DNA of 64,000 nt, taken from Centrapalus pauciflorus (taxonomy: Eukaryota > Streptophyta > Magnoliopsida > Asterales > Asteraceae). The position numbers and the translations under genes were made by a program. Position 1 is the first letter of the stretch; each line of letters begins with the position of its first letter. The stretch covers positions 190,130-254,129 of the forward strand of contig JAANYP010007621.1 of assembly GCA_020465985.1 (NCBI GenBank), written 5' to 3'. The notes beneath the pieces are model-generated. The model made no database searches. It was not told the origin of the DNA and worked only from the letters and a program-made list of their open reading frames with translations. This document shows, in pieces, positions 24,101 through 35,231 of this stretch.

Positions 24101-25098
24101 AAGCCACTGTCGGTCGGCAAGTCAAGTGAAGTTTCTGCAGAACTACTTGGGATAGCACATTTGTACGTAATACACAATACATATGAAATTGAATCGTATA
24201 TCGAGTAAGTATTACTAACACATGTCTATTTCGTTAATTACTTAAAATCTTGAATCAAACATATTAATTGACAACAAATTAACACTTTGTTTCAGGCGAC
24301 ACAAACAGGTTTTGAAAACATAATACCCGGGTAAGCGAAAAGCATTCATTGAGGATGAGCACAGTAAAACTTTTGTTACCTGGTTAAAACTAGAGGTAAT
24401 TAATTATTTTTTGTAATTGTTTGTAGTTGTTTCTTCAATTTGAAGCTCATATATGTTCAGGTTGAGAGAGAATTAGCGATCTCCAAAGAAAGTGTTTCGG
24501 AAACCGTAAGGTAGATTTCACATGGACCACGCGCCATCATACTGAAACACACTGCATATAACATCAACAGGTATACATTTCGTACTAAATGTAGTGACGA
24601 CAACGTTTACCAAAACAGTGGGGTTAGTGTTGTGACAGACGATATGCACATATCCAAAGGATTAGCAACCACAACACACAAATTGTATTATGGCGTTTTG
24701 CATGGGTACTAGATTATCGTTTCAGACAACTCCCTCTTTTCAAATGTGATTGGGTTAACCATCAGTCTGGTGCGGTCAAACGTGATATTAAGTTTGGTTA
24801 TACATTGGTTGACCAGACTACTTTAGGCCACAAGCTTGATCCGTTCATATTAGCCTCACAAGCACGACAAGTGTTTTATGTGAAAGACCAACAAAATAAT
24901 TGTCTATTGTCTTCAACACACCTCCGAAAAGTTACAGAGATATATATGATGAAATCGATGAGAAATTAAGCACCGTCATTCACCCGCACAATGATAACAT
25001 TTTGCCATGTGTGGATCAACGTGACTTGGGTTCTGAATCAAGTGATGATTATTATCGTAACAACTGTGAAGATATTATTATACGAAAATCCAAGTGAT
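21156..25098 (+). pseudogene. CACTA transposase TNP2/TNPD-type, decayed
   Basis: The ATG at 21156 gives MDKS before a frameshift; the N-terminal transposase-associated domain follows (AEQRYRDGVTTFIDY, CPCTNCLNHL). After the hAT insertion (21581-22217) come YKGCPDFTKLSAIVELL and GYKKIDVCTNN, then the transposase core (PINLRLGVSADGV, WPVLIVIYNLPPWLYMKRK, PGNDIDVFLEPL). Next are QHCIDFMHIEKNVGES, a DUF4218-like block (KLCGPVCFRWMYPFERC) and, beyond two small introns (24211-24295, 24393-24462), a DUF4216-like block (LDPFILASQARQVFYVKD). The protein would cut CACTA ends. Frameshifts near 21165 and 22600, stops near 22432, 23062 and 23338, and the MITE make it inactive. The Ty3/Gypsy element at 25201 landed just downstream. 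Confidence 0.85.
21581..22217. mobile_element. hAT MITE inside the transposase gene
   Basis: The inverted ends TAGACCTGGCAAT and ATTGCCAGGTCTA are flanked by the 8-bp duplication ATGTCAAG (21573-21580 and 22218-22225). The 637-bp interior has no transposase and is crowded with CGTGT and ACACG motifs in both orientations, which may be subterminal protein-binding sites. It interrupts the CACTA transposase frame between VDHVK and the LLHDAEKPLY block. Confidence 0.92.
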
Positions 25099-25200
25099 CG
25101 AACCATGTCGTGCGCTGGAACCATGTTTTGTAAATTACCTTTTAATTAATTAATTTATGGAATGATTCTCTGTACGTATCTCAATTTCTATGTGACTTCG

Positions 25201-26825
25201 TGTAACATCCCGATTTTTGAGATAGGTACGTGGAATTATTTCATTGGATTAGTTATTTAATTTGGGACCCGGGGATATAAATTTGTATTTTGGGGTATCG
25301 GGATCGGATTTTTGGGTATCGGATCGAATTAAACCCAAAACGTATATATTGTGGCTTCTTTGTCTTTCAAAATCATTTCCAAAATCCAGAGCTCAAAAGT
25401 GTGAGTGTGTGTATTGTGATTTCAGCAGCCAACTAGGTCGTGAAGCTCCAGAATTGTGATTTCAGCCTCTCAATTTGCCATCATCTCTTTGTGTAGTTTG
25501 GAAGTAAGTTTGAGCTCGATTTCGTGAATTAATTGTTGTTGATTGATGATGAGTAATTGAATTGAGTTTAATCATATTGCTGAGCAAATTCGAGTTTATA
25601 TTTGTGGCTAAAATCGAGTGGAATTGTGATTGGGGATCAATCCCCTGGGCTGTGATAAAACAGAGCATATCTGCTACTGTTCGTCCGTGAGCGCGGCCGC
25701 GATCCCGTGATCGCGGGTCGCGATGTTCTTGAGATGATCGCAGGGGGTTTGAGCCCGAGCTCGGACCGCGATGTGAGCGTGGCCGGGTTTGAGGTCAGCG
25801 CGGCCGCGACCGCGATAGGGTCAGTGCGGCCGCGATTGGCTGAGTGCGGCCGCGATGTGGCTGGGGTTTCGGGTTGGGTTTTCGGGTTCTGCGAAGTCGT
25901 GTATTCGGGTCTTTGGTGTATCGTGAGTTGTTGAGAGTTGTGTATAGGGTTGTTGGGCTGAGATTGTGATATTGAGATTGTGTTATTGTGTTTTCAGGGT
26001 CTCGTGTTGACAGGGTAGGGAAAGGGCAGGGAACCGAGACTTAGTTTATCTAGCTGAGCAGGTGAGTTTGCATGTTTTTGTTGAGATACTTGTACGATTA
26101 TTTTACTAATACTTGCATGATCTTTTACTGAGCTTTTTACAAGATATCATGAGTTTTCTTACGAGTTTTATTGAGATACTATCATGCACGTATTATTGTG
26201 TTATATTGAGAACTGTGTTTTATTATATGAGATTTGGGACACTTGAGCTGTTGAGATACTAAACCGTACGGCTGGGCAGGGGTTGGGTCGCTCCCAATTC
26301 CATTTTGAGTTCCTGACGACTGCTTTGTGCGGTCTAGGGATTTGGGTACGTGGTCCTATCCACGCGAGTTGAGTACCTGTAGAGCTATCTTGTGGGATCT
26401 CATATACTTGTTCAGTAGAGAACGCTGAACGTTTTAGTATCGAGTTATTTATTTTTCGAGCTTTATAATCGTACACTAACCCTTGCATTCTCATCAGCTT
26501 TAGCTGACCTGTGTGTGTTGTTGTGTGTATCCCAGGTGACCGGACTGCTAGTAGGCCTGCTGCACCAAAGTAGGTTTACATTATCTGTGATCGAGGAGTT
26601 AGCTACCTTCTATAGAGATAGTTATATTTTGGGGACTGTTTTATATATATACTTCGGATAGGTTGTAGTTTATTCAGAGATTCCCGTGACTGTTGTTGTG
26701 TAATTAATGTTTAAAATTATCGGGTTTCTGCATGTATGTTTTGGGAATAGCGTAGAGATTATTATATTATATCGTTGCTGATGTGGTAATTATGTGGCAT
26801 TGTGGATTAGTTTGAGGGTGTTACA
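25201..26825 (+). mobile_element. 5' LTR of the 25201-33350 element
   Basis: Starts TGTAACATCCCG and ends GAGGGTGTTACA. A TATATATT block lies near 25344. A CpG-dense cluster (GCGGCCGCGA repeated) occupies about 25690-25860. Confidence 0.95.
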
Positions 26826-26829
26826 AGCT

Positions 26830-26841
26830 TGGTATCAGAGC
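26830..26841 (+). other. Primer-binding site, initiator Met-tRNA
   Basis: TGGTATCAGAGC lies four bases after the LTR end and matches the complement of the plant initiator Met-tRNA 3' end. Confidence 0.95.
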
Positions 26842-27000
26842 CTAGGTTTAAGAGATTAAGTATCTAGTGGATGCTTAAGCTTAAACCCTAGAGTCTAGAT
26901 CCTTGGATTGTAATCCGAAGTAGAGTATTAAGTGATAAACGAGTAGTGTGTAGAGTCTTGTAGAGTTAATTTGTGTTATTATCTTATTGTGCAGGTTGTT

Positions 27001-27978
27001 ATGGACCGTCAGGGCAGCGGACCTCAGGGGGATGACCATAGAGATGAGGAGCCTTTGCGTAGATCTGACTTGTATTCTGTAATAGGTCAGATATTCGATG
27101 AGCGTTTTCCGGGTCAGAGTATGGGTAGGGGCCGAGGTGCGGTGCCTCCGCCCGAGGGAGAGCAGAGTTCGGGGGCTGGTGCTTCTTCCAGCCAGCCATC
27201 GCGTGGGTCCTTTAAGGACTTTATGACGGGCCGCCCTTCAGAGTTCTTTGGGGGAGTGAGTGCCTCGAAGGCACTTGATTGGCTGCGAGAGGTCGAGGCT
27301 GCATTTCGTATAGCTCATGTGGATCGAGCGGATAGAGTGAGTTATGCCTCCTACCTTCTGAAGGGAGGAGCGTTGAGATGGTGGAGTTCGGTTGTTAGTG
27401 CCCGGGGAGTTGATGAGGCCTATCTGATGTCTTGGGAGGAGTTCCGTACAGAGTTTGAGCTGCAGTACTGTCCATTGGACACGAGGAGAGAGTTGGAGCG
27501 AGAGTTTATCCATCTGCAGCAGGGATCCAGGTCCGTCCAAGAGTATATCGATGTATTTAATGATAGAGCCTAGTTTGTGCCGCATCAGGTAGCCACAGAG
27601 GACCGAAAGGTCAATACGTTTATTGAGGGTTTGAGGCCAGACATTAGGGAGTTTGTGGGTATGTGGCGTGACCCCACATTTGCATCAGCCATGGAGTATG
27701 CCCGCCGTCGAGAGCGGGAGGTGGAGAGACAGCGGGAGCAGTCGGCTCCCCAGAGACAGCGTATTGAGCCATCGGGTCAGGGCCAGAGCTCGGGGACTTC
27801 GAGATTCTATAGAGAGAGCCGTCAGGGCGGGTATTCCGAGCAGCAGGGACAGAGTTCGGGAGCTCAGCGAGATCAGGGTCGGGATGATAGGCAGTTGGGA
27901 GTTGGTCAGAGTCAGGGACAGGATCGGGGTGGTCAGAGGCAGCAGGGGCAGCGACAGCAGGGTCAGGGTTAGGGCTAG
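27001..27978 (+). pseudogene. gag: gag of the 25201-33350 element, with three in-frame TAG codons
   Basis: The ATG at 27001 (MDRQGSGPQGDD) follows the leader in the same context as the start of the intact relative at 46736. Residues ~70-190 are the gag domain (SFKDFMTGRPSEFFGGV, LDWLREVEAAFRI). The frame meets TAG at 27571, 27970 and 27976 but otherwise continues without shift into protease-pol. Each TAG sits where a Gln codon is plausible (Gln/Arg/Gly-rich linker, or before FVPHQ), consistent with CAG-to-TAG mutation. Gag would form the particle and package RNA. Readthrough of three ambers is unlikely, so I call it broken. The upstream in-frame start at 26971 is less likely. Confidence 0.85.
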
Positions 27979-30900
27979 AGGCAGAGTCAGAGTCAAGGGA
28001 GTGTTGGGAGGGGATCTCGGGATTCTGGGAGCCGAGTTGAGTGTTCGACGTCAGTAGAGAGAGATTGCCAGCGGTGCCATCACCGCCATGCAGGGTCGTG
28101 TGCCCGGGAGCATCTTCGTTGTTTTAGATGTGGCCAGTTTGGTCACACAGCTGTTACATGTACCTCCCAGGAGTCTCTTTGCTTCCGATGCGGGAAGCCG
28201 GGTCATATGTCTCGGGATTGTCCGAACCCGAGTGCAGGATTTCCGGGATCGAGTTCGAGTGGGGCTGGGCCGTCAGGGTCATCTTCGGCACCTCGGGGAG
28301 GAAGAGCACCGAGGGCTCGTGGCAGAGTCTTCCAGGCTACTGCGGAGGAGGCGCGTGAGTCGCCTGATGTTGTGTCTGGTACGTTTATCCTTAATGGACT
28401 GCGTGCCTCTATTTTATTTGATTCGGGATCTGATCGTTCATATGTATCTGCCTCCTTCTGTGATTATTTTGCTATGCCTTCATCTGAGTTATCTATGCCT
28501 ATTATTGTTGAGCGTGTTGATGGTAGTACGGTATTAGTGAGCCGTATTTATAGAGATTGTGCATTAGAGATAGATGGCCATCGGTTTTCCATAGACTTGA
28601 TGCCTCTGGAGATTAGTAGTTTTGATGCCATTGTCGGCATGGATTGGCTGACAGCGCGTCAGGCGGAAATCTTCTGTTCTAAGAAGATGATTCGTATCCC
28701 TGTTTCTGAGTCAGAGTCAGCGATGGTATATGGCGAGAGGCGTAGGGGAGAGATGAGTATTGTATCGATGGCGCAGGCGCAGAGGTATGTGGCGAAGGGG
28801 TGTGCCACCTATTTAGCTTATGTGGTAGATGCGAAGAAAGAGAAGAGAGAGGTCAGTGATGTGTCAGTGGTTAGAGATTTCCCGGACGTGTTTCCGGATG
28901 AGTTGCAGGGTCTGCCGCCGGACTGGCAGGTTGAGTTCAGGATCGACCTAGTTCCCGGGGCCGTTCCTATTGCGCGTACGCCGTATCGGTTAGCTCCTAC
29001 CGAGATGCGCGAGATGATGACGCAGCTGCAGGATTTGCTAGATCGAGGGTTCATTCGCCCCAGTTCTTCGCCGTGGGGAGCACCTGTGCTATTCGTGAAG
29101 AAGAAGGATGGGACGATGCGTATGTGTATAGATTATAGAGAGCTTAATAGGGTAACGGTGAGGAACCGTTATCCCTTGCCGAGGATTGATGATATTTTCG
29201 ATCAGTTGCAGGGGGCGAGTTTCTTTTCGAAGATTGATCTGCGTTCAGGGTATCATCAGTTGCGGGTTAGAGATGAAGACGTGCCTAAGACTGCGTTCAG
29301 GACCATATATGGTCATTATGAGTTCTTAGTCATGCCATTCGGGCTGACTAACGCCCCAGCAGCGTTTATGGACCTGATGAATAGAATCTGCAGGCCGATG
29401 CTTGATCGATTTGTAATTGTGTTTATAGATGATATTCTGATCTACTCGAGGAGTAGCGAGGAGCATAGCCAGCATCTGAGGGAGGTCCTGAGTACCTTGC
29501 AGCGAGAGAGGCTATACGCCAAGTTTTCGAAGTGTGAGTTTTGGCTTCGAGAGGTGCAGTTCTTAGGGCACGTAGTGACGAACGAGGGCGTTAAGGTGGA
29601 TCCAGCGAAGGTAGAGGCGATTATGAGTTGGGGCCAGCCCACATCTGTATCTGAGGTTCGCAGTTTCTTGGGTTTGGCTGGATATTATCGGCGGTTTATA
29701 GAGAATTTCTCGCGGATCGCAGTGCCTTTGACGATGTTGACTAGACAGTCAGTGCCGTTTGTGTGGACTGAGGAGCAGGAGAGTGTCTTTTTAGAGTTGA
29801 AGAATCGGTTGTGTAGGGCTCCGATTCTAGCGTTGCCAGAAGGTTCAGAGGAATTTGTTGTGTACTGCGATGCCTCCTTCACTGGGTTGGGATGTGTATT
29901 GATGCAGAGAGGTAAGGTGATTGCTTATGCCTCGAGACAGCTTCGGAGCTATGAGTTGAGTCGGCCAGTGCATGATCTGGAGTTGGACGCCATAGTCTTT
30001 GCCTTGAAGATATGGCAGCATTATCTATACGGAACGCGCTTTACAGTCTTTACCGATCATAAGAATTTGCAATATTTGTTCAGCCAGAAGGAGCTGAACA
30101 TGAGACAGAGGCGTAGTATGGAGCTCCTGAAGGATTATGATTGTGATATCCAGTACCACCCGGGGAAAGCTAACGTGGTGGCAGACGCTTTGAGCAGGAG
30201 ATCTTATGTGCAGACAGTTATATCCCGAGCTTCTCGATTAGAGGTCACGTCGACCTTGATTGATGGTCTGCGGTTAGCTCAGAAGGAGGGGCTGAGGGGC
30301 GAAAATGTGCAGAGAGAACGATTAGCTGGTCAGCTGGAGTTATTGAGCAGAGACGACAGAGGTCTGATGACCCTCCGTGGTCGGGTATGGGTCCCCAGAG
30401 TAGGTGGTTTGAGACAGCTGATTCTAGACGATTCCCATAAGTCTAGATTATCGATCCATCCGGGCAGCACGAAGATGTACAGAGACCTGCGAGTTCATTA
30501 TTGGTGGCCAGGGATGAAGAGAGACGTGGGGAAGTATGTGGAGGCGTGTATGACGTGTATAAGAGTTAAGAGTGAGCATCAGAAGCCGCATGGCAGACTT
30601 CAGCCGCTAGAGATTCCAGAGTGGAAGTGGTATGATATCACCATGGACTTCATAGTTAGACTCCCGCGGACTGTTCGTGGGAATGATATGATTTGGGTTA
30701 TTGTCGATCGGCTTACGAAGAGCGCTCACTTCTTGGCCGTTCGTGGGACTATTACGATGGATCAGTTGGCGCGCCTCTACATTAGTGAGATTGTCGCGAG
30801 GCATGGAGTTCCGAGATCTATTACGTCTGACCGAGACAGTCGATTTGTGTCGCGATTCTGGCAGAGCTTTCAGAGAGAATTGGGTACCCGAGTTCAGCTG

Positions 30901-31689
30901 AGTACAGCTTATCATCCGCAGACAGGGGGTCAGACAGAGCGGACTAATCAGACACTGGAGGATATGTTGCGGGCTTGTGTTACTGATTTCGGGGGTAGCT
31001 GGGATCTTCATTTGCCGCTTGTTGAGTTTGCGTATAATAACAGCTACCACGCATCTATCGGCATGCCTCCATTCGAGGCTCTTTATGGGCGTAAGTGTTT
31101 GACTCCGGTGTGTTGGGGAGAGGTTGGGGAGCGTCCTATCAGCGGGCCAGAGGTTCTTCAGGAGACTAGCGACAAGGTCGCTATGATTCAGCAGCAGATT
31201 AGGACAGCTCAGAGTCGCCAGAAGAGTTATGCGGATCGCCGGATGTCTGAGTTAGAGTTTCAGGTTAGAGACTCCGTGATGTTGAAAATCTCACCCTGGA
31301 AGGGGATTATTCGATTTCGGAGGCGAGGTAAGTTGGGTCCGCGTTATATTGGGCCATTCGAGGTTGTCGAGAGGATCGGGGATCAGGCTTATCGTCTGGA
31401 TTTGCCTTCAGAGTTGTCAGGAGTGCATAATGCTTTCCATGTTAGCCATCTTCGAAAGTGCTTAGCCCGTGATGATCAGCGAGTGCCATTGTCTGAGATT
31501 GAAGTCGATGATAGACTGCAGTATGCTGAGCAGTCTGAGGCAGTGACAGATCGGAAAGTGAAGAGGTTGCGTAATAAAGAGGTGGCGTTAGTGTTGGTAC
31601 AGTGGAAGCACCATAAGGGCACCAGCGCCACGTGGGAGCCAGAGTTGGAGATGCGCAGCCGCTATCCTCACCTCTTTGCTTCGAGCTAG
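27979..31689 (+). CDS. pol: Protease-RT-RNase H-integrase-chromodomain frame
   Basis: The frame is open from 27979 to TAG at 31687-31689 and continues gag. Numbered from the gag ATG: a Cys-His cluster and two CCHC knuckles at ~356-405 (CFRCGQFGHTAVTC, CFRCGKPGHMSRDC); protease LFDSGS with Asp474; reverse transcriptase with CIDYRELN and the catalytic pair FIDDIL at 810-811; RNase H with YCDAS (Asp957) and FTDHKNL; integrase with an HHCC finger (HKSRLSIHPGS to CMTC) and the DD35E triad Asp1216, Asp1277, Glu1313; a GPF-like IGPFEVVERIG; and a chromodomain at ~1500-1562 (VLVQWKHHKGTSATWEPE). All key residues I checked are present. The first Met in this segment is at 28207. Without gag it could act only in trans. 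Confidence 0.93.
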   Translation, partial: RQSQSQGSVGRGSRDSGSRVECSTSVERDCQRCHHRHAGSCAREHLRCFRCGQFGHTAVTCTSQESLCFRCGKPGHMSRDCPNPSAGFPGSSSSGAGPSGSSSAPRGGRAPRARGRVFQATAEEARESPDVVSGTFILNGLRASILFDSGSDRSYVSASFCDYFAMPSSELSMPIIVERVDGSTVLVSRIYRDCALEIDGHRFSIDLMPLEISSFDAIVGMDWLTARQAEIFCSKKMIRIPVSESESAMVYGERRRGEMSIVSMAQAQRYVAKGCATYLAYVVDAKKEKREVSDVSVVRDFPDVFPDELQGLPPDWQVEFRIDLVPGAVPIARTPYRLAPTEMREMMTQLQDLLDRGFIRPSSSPWGAPVLFVKKKDGTMRMCIDYRELNRVTVRNRYPLPRIDDIFDQLQGASFFSKIDLRSGYHQLRVRDEDVPKTAFRTIYGHYEFLVMPFGLTNAPAAFMDLMNRICRPMLDRFVIVFIDDILIYSRSSEEHSQHLREVLSTLQRERLYAKFSKCEFWLREVQFLGHVVTNEGVKVDPAKVEAIMSWGQPTSVSEVRSFLGLAGYYRRFIENFSRIAVPLTMLTRQSVPFVWTEEQESVFLELKNRLCRAPILALPEGSEEFVVYCDASFTGLGCVLMQRGKVIAYASRQLRSYELSRPVHDLELDAIVFALKIWQHYLYGTRFTVFTDHKNLQYLFSQKELNMRQRRSMELLKDYDCDIQYHPGKANVVADALSRRSYVQTVISRASRLEVTSTLIDGLRLAQKEGLRGENVQRERLAGQLELLSRDDRGLMTLRGRVWVPRVGGLRQLILDDSHKSRLSIHPGSTKMYRDLRVHYWWPGMKRDVGKYVEACMTCIRVKSEHQKPHGRLQPLEIPEWKWYDITMDFIVRLPRTVRGNDMIWVIVDRLTKSAHFLAVRGTITMDQLARLYISEIVARHGVPRSITSDRDSRFVSRFWQSFQRELGTRVQLSTAYHPQTGGQTERTNQTLEDMLRACVTDFGGSWDLHLPLVEFAYNNSYHASIGMPPFEALYGRKCLTPVCWGEVGERPISGPEVLQETSDKVAMIQQQIRTAQSRQKSYADRRMSELEFQVRDSVMLKISPWKGIIRFRRRGKLGPRYIGPFEVVERIGDQAYRLDLPSELSGVHNAFHVSHLRKCLARDDQRVPLSEIEVDDRLQYAEQSEAVTDRKVKRLRNKEVALVLVQWKHHKGTSATWEPELEMRSRYPHLFASS

Positions 31690-31711
31690 ATTCTGAGGAC
31701 AGAATCTTCAT

Positions 31712-31725
31712 AAAGAGGGAGGACT
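31712..31725 (+). other. Polypurine tract
   Basis: AAAGAGGGAGGACT sits directly before the 3' LTR and would prime plus-strand DNA synthesis. Confidence 0.85.
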
Positions 31726-33350
31726 TGTAACATCCCGATTTTTGAGATAGGTACGTGGAATTATTTCATTGGATTAGTTATTTAATTTGGGACCCGGGGA
31801 TATAAATTTGTATTTTGGGGTATCGGGATCGGATTTTTGGGTATCGGATCGAATTAAACCCAAAACGTATATATTGTGGCTTCTTTGTCTTTCAAAATCA
31901 TTTCCAAAATCCAGAGCTCAAAAGTGTGAGTGTGTGTATTGTGATTTCAGCAGCCAACTAGGTCGTGAAGCTCCAGAATTGTGATTTCAGCCTCTCAATT
32001 TGCCATCATCTCTTTGTGTAGTTTGGAAGTAAGTTTGAGCTCGATTTCGTGAATTAATTGTTGTTGATTGATGATGAGTAATTGAATTGAGTTTAATCAT
32101 ATTGCTGAGCAAATTCGAGTTTATATTTGTGGCTAAAATCGAGTGGAATTGTGATTGGGGATCAATCCCCTGGGCTGTGATAAAACAGAGCATATCTGCT
32201 ATTGTTCGTCCGTGAGCGCGGCCGCGATCCCGTGATCGCGGGCCGCGATGTTCTTGAGATGATCGCAGGCGGTTTGAGCCCGAGCTCGGACCGCGATGTG
32301 AGCGTGGCCGGGTTTGAGGTCAGCGCGGCCGCGACCGCGATAGGGTCAGTGCGGCCGCGATTGACTGAGTGCGGCCGCGATGTGGCTGGGGTTTCGGGTT
32401 GGGTTTTCGGGTTCTGCGAAGTCGTGTATTCGGGTCTTTGGTGTATCGTGAGTTGTTGAGAGTTGTGTATAGGGTTGTTGGGCTGAGATTGTGATATTGA
32501 GATTGTGTTATTGTGTTTTCAGGGTCTCGTGTTGACAGGGTAGGGAAAGGGCAGGGAACCGAGACTTAGTTTATCTAGCTGAGCAGGTGAGTTTGCATGT
32601 TTTTGTTGAGATACTTGTACGATTATTTTACTAATACTTGCATGATCTTTTACTGAGCTTTTTACAAGATATCATGAGTTTTCTTACGAGTTTTATTGAG
32701 ATACTATCATGCACGTATTATTGTGTTATATTGAGAACTGTGTTTTATTATATGAGATTTGGGACACTTGAGCTGTTGAGATACTAAACCGTACGGCTGG
32801 GCAGGGGTTGGGTCGCTCCCAATTCCCTTTTGAGTTCCTGACGACTGCTTTGTGCGGTCTAGGGATTTGGGTACGTGGACCTATCCACGCGAGTTGAGTA
32901 CCTGTAGAGCTATCTTGTGGGATCTCATATACTTGTTCAGTAGAGAACGCTGAACGTTTTACTATCGAGTTATTTATTTTTCGAGCTTTATAATCGTACA
33001 CTAACCCTTGCATTCTCACCAGCTTTAGCTGACCTGTGTGTGTTGTTGTGTGTATCCCAGGTGACCGGACTGCTAGTAGGCCTGCTGCACCAAAGTAGGT
33101 TTACATTATCTGTGATCGAGGAGTTAGCTACCTTCTATAGAGATAGTTATATTTTGGGGACTGTTTTATATATATACTTCGGATAGGTTGTAGTTTATTC
33201 AGAGATTCCCGTGATTGTTGTTGTGTAATTAATGTTTAAAATTATCGGGTTTCTGCATGTATGTTATGGGAATAGCGTAGAGATTATTATATTATATCGT
33301 TGCTGATGTGGTAATTATGTGGCATTGTTGATTAGTTTGAGGGTGTTACA
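31726..33350 (+). mobile_element. 3' LTR of the 25201-33350 element
   Basis: Same length (1625 bp) as the 5' LTR, starting TGTAACATCCCG and ending GGGTGTTACA, with about 11 substitutions relative to it. The CpG cluster lies at ~32215-32385. Confidence 0.95.
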
Positions 33351-35110
33351 CTTCGACATTTACATTTTATAGTGCAGTAACTTATTGTAGTGGAATATGA
33401 TTTAGTCATACAAACAATTATGTGACATATAGTATCTGCTTTTGGGTACACTGAAATCGCGTGTGACAAACTCGAGTTCATGATTTAGTCACATAACAAA
33501 TCACTTCATGTGACCATAAACTGGAATATGATTTGGTCGCACATACAATTACTTCATGTGACCATATACTAGAATATGATTTAGTCACCCAAAAAATTAT
33601 TCAAGTGACCATATAGTGGCATATGATTTACTTTTATTATTCATGGAATTGAATTGATTGTATATAACCTAAGTTTATAAAATTACTTGATTAATTTTAA
33701 CCTAAGTTTTATTATTCAGTAAAGTTAAATTGAGAAATCCTGTTAGTGCAAATCTCGAACTGTTAGTTCAATTTCTCAAGTTGTTAGTCCATTTTTTTCA
33801 AGCTGTTAAGTGTTTTATAACATAAGTTTATAAAATTCTTGATTAATTTTAACCTAAGTTTTATTATTCACTTGAGTTAAATTGAGAAATTCTGTTTTTT
33901 GCAATCGAACTGTTAGTTCAATATCTCAAGCTGTTAGTATATTTTCTCAAGCTGCTAATTGTTTTTTAAACTAAGTTTATAAAATTAGTTGATTAATTTT
34001 AGCCTAAGTTTTATTATTCATGGAATGGAATGGAATTGAATTGATTATATATAACCTAACTTTATAAAATTACTTGATTAATTTATATCCTAACATTTAT
34101 ATTTTGACATTCTACCACACACTACACTTTAGACACACATACTAACTTATGTGACCATATAGTATCTGCTTTTGGCTACACTGAAATCTTGTGTGACAAA
34201 CTCAAGTTCATGATTTAGTCACATAACAAATTACTTCATGTGACCATATACTGGAATATGTTTTACTCACACATACATTTACTTCATGTGACCAAATACT
34301 GGAATATGATTTGGTCACCCAGAAAATTATTCAAGTGACCATATAGTGCATATGATTTAGTCACACAAAATGGCACTCAATGTGACTAATATGTATTAGA
34401 TTTTTACATTCTAACACACACTATACTTTAGCCATACATAATAACTTATGTGGCCATATAGTATCTGCTTTTGGCTACACTGAAATCGTGTGTGACAAAC
34501 TCGAGTTCATGATTTAGTCACATAACAAATTACTTCATGTGACCATATACTGGAATATGATTTAGTCACACATACAATTACTTCACGTGACCATATACTG
34601 GAATATGATTTGGTCACCCAAAAAATTATTCAAGTGACCATATAGTGGCATATGATTTAGTCACACAAAATGGCATTCAATGTGACTAATACGTATTAGA
34701 TTTTTACATTCTAACACACACTAGACTTTAGCCACACATAATAACTTATGTGACCATATACTATCTGCTTTTGGCTACACTGAAATTGTGTGTGACAAAC
34801 TCGAGTTCATGATTTAGTCACATAACAAATTACTTCATGTGACCATATACTGGCATTTGGTCAAACTGTTCAATTGTGTGACGCCGTTTTGTCACATTTT
34901 ATGTGTGTAACGTGACTAATGCTTCGAACTTAATCAGCAAAAAAAACACCAGATACCTTTAGTCACATAAATGTTCGAATGTGTGGCAATACATTTTAGA
35001 TTGGTCACACGATTGAAGTTCAGATGTGACTAAAAGAATGACGTGATTTTTAGTTTTGTATATTTAGTCACACAAATATTCTAATGTGTGACGATTTGAT
35101 TTCGAGCATG
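33351..35110 (+). repeat. Right subterminal repeats of the CACTA element
   Basis: A ~300-bp unit recurs; GTATCTGCTTTTGGCTACAC-type blocks lie near 33430, 34162, 34462 and 34763. It is rich in TGTGACCATATA and TTTAGTCACA motifs, the counterpart of the left-end TGTGACCATATG motifs. Minisatellite copies (AACCTAAGTTTATAAAATTA and the CTCGAACTGTTAG block) interrupt it at ~33640-34090. Confidence 0.85.
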
Positions 35111-35231
35111 TGTGACCAAAGCCCATTTTTGTACTAGTGTACGGGGATGGAACTAGGGATGGGAGAGATGATTAAGAAGTAGGGATGGGGATGAGAAATG
35201 AGATCCCTGTCCCGCCCCATTGTCATGCCTA

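Larger units (their letters stand above)
25201..33350 (+). mobile_element. Young Ty3/Gypsy chromovirus (Tekay-like), full length
   Basis: The 8150-bp element has two 1625-bp LTRs, a primer site, a polypurine tract, gag-pol and the 5-bp duplication CTTCG (25196-25200 and 33351-33355). The C-terminal chromodomain after integrase places it among chromoviruses; the Tekay clade is inferred from overall layout. By eye the LTRs differ at about 11 positions (~0.7%), so insertion was recent. Gag has three in-frame TAG codons while pol is open, so the element is probably not autonomous. Confidence 0.95.
9696..35139 (+). mobile_element. 25-kb CACTA (En/Spm) transposon with nested insertions
   Basis: The left end CACTGATACAAATTTTGGC and the right end, whose complement reads CACTAGTACAAAAATGGGC, form a terminal inverted repeat that continues into TTTGGTCACA. 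Both ends are flanked by the 3-bp duplication TAC (9693-9695 and 35140-35142), as expected for CACTA elements. The interior holds subterminal repeats at both ends, a minus-strand accessory gene (10932-11536), a captured F-box fragment (12602-13517), a minisatellite array, a long broken ORF (17863-20555) and a TNP2-type transposase pseudogene (21156-25098). Without the Ty3/Gypsy insertion it is about 17.3 kb, which is large for the superfamily. With every protein broken it is probably immobile unless helped in trans. Confidence 0.92.
9120..35231. mobile_element. Non-autonomous hAT element, split by a CACTA insertion
   Basis: The ends are TAGGCTTGGAA (9120) and its inverted counterpart ending TCATGCCTA (35231). 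They are flanked by identical 8-bp duplications GGTGGAGG at 9112-9119 and 35232-35239, the hAT signature. Removing the CACTA element (9696-35139 plus one TAC) leaves about 665 bp. The original body is rich in G/C runs (GGGGATGGGGACGGGG and the like) at 9150-9300 and 9640-9690 and again at 35143-35220. No transposase remains in that body, so it must have moved with an enzyme supplied in trans. Confidence 0.85.

Noticed and set aside
25262..26494. Small ORFs in the LTRs (repeated at 31787-33019, 45558-46107 and 52094-52649)
   Set aside because: Each occurs identically in both LTRs of an element; they are LTR sequence without known protein similarity.
27571..27978. Programmed stop-codon readthrough between gag and pol
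   Set aside because: Three separate TAG codons lie inside gag rather than one at a gag/pol border, and the related intact element at 46736 uses a single frame without stops.
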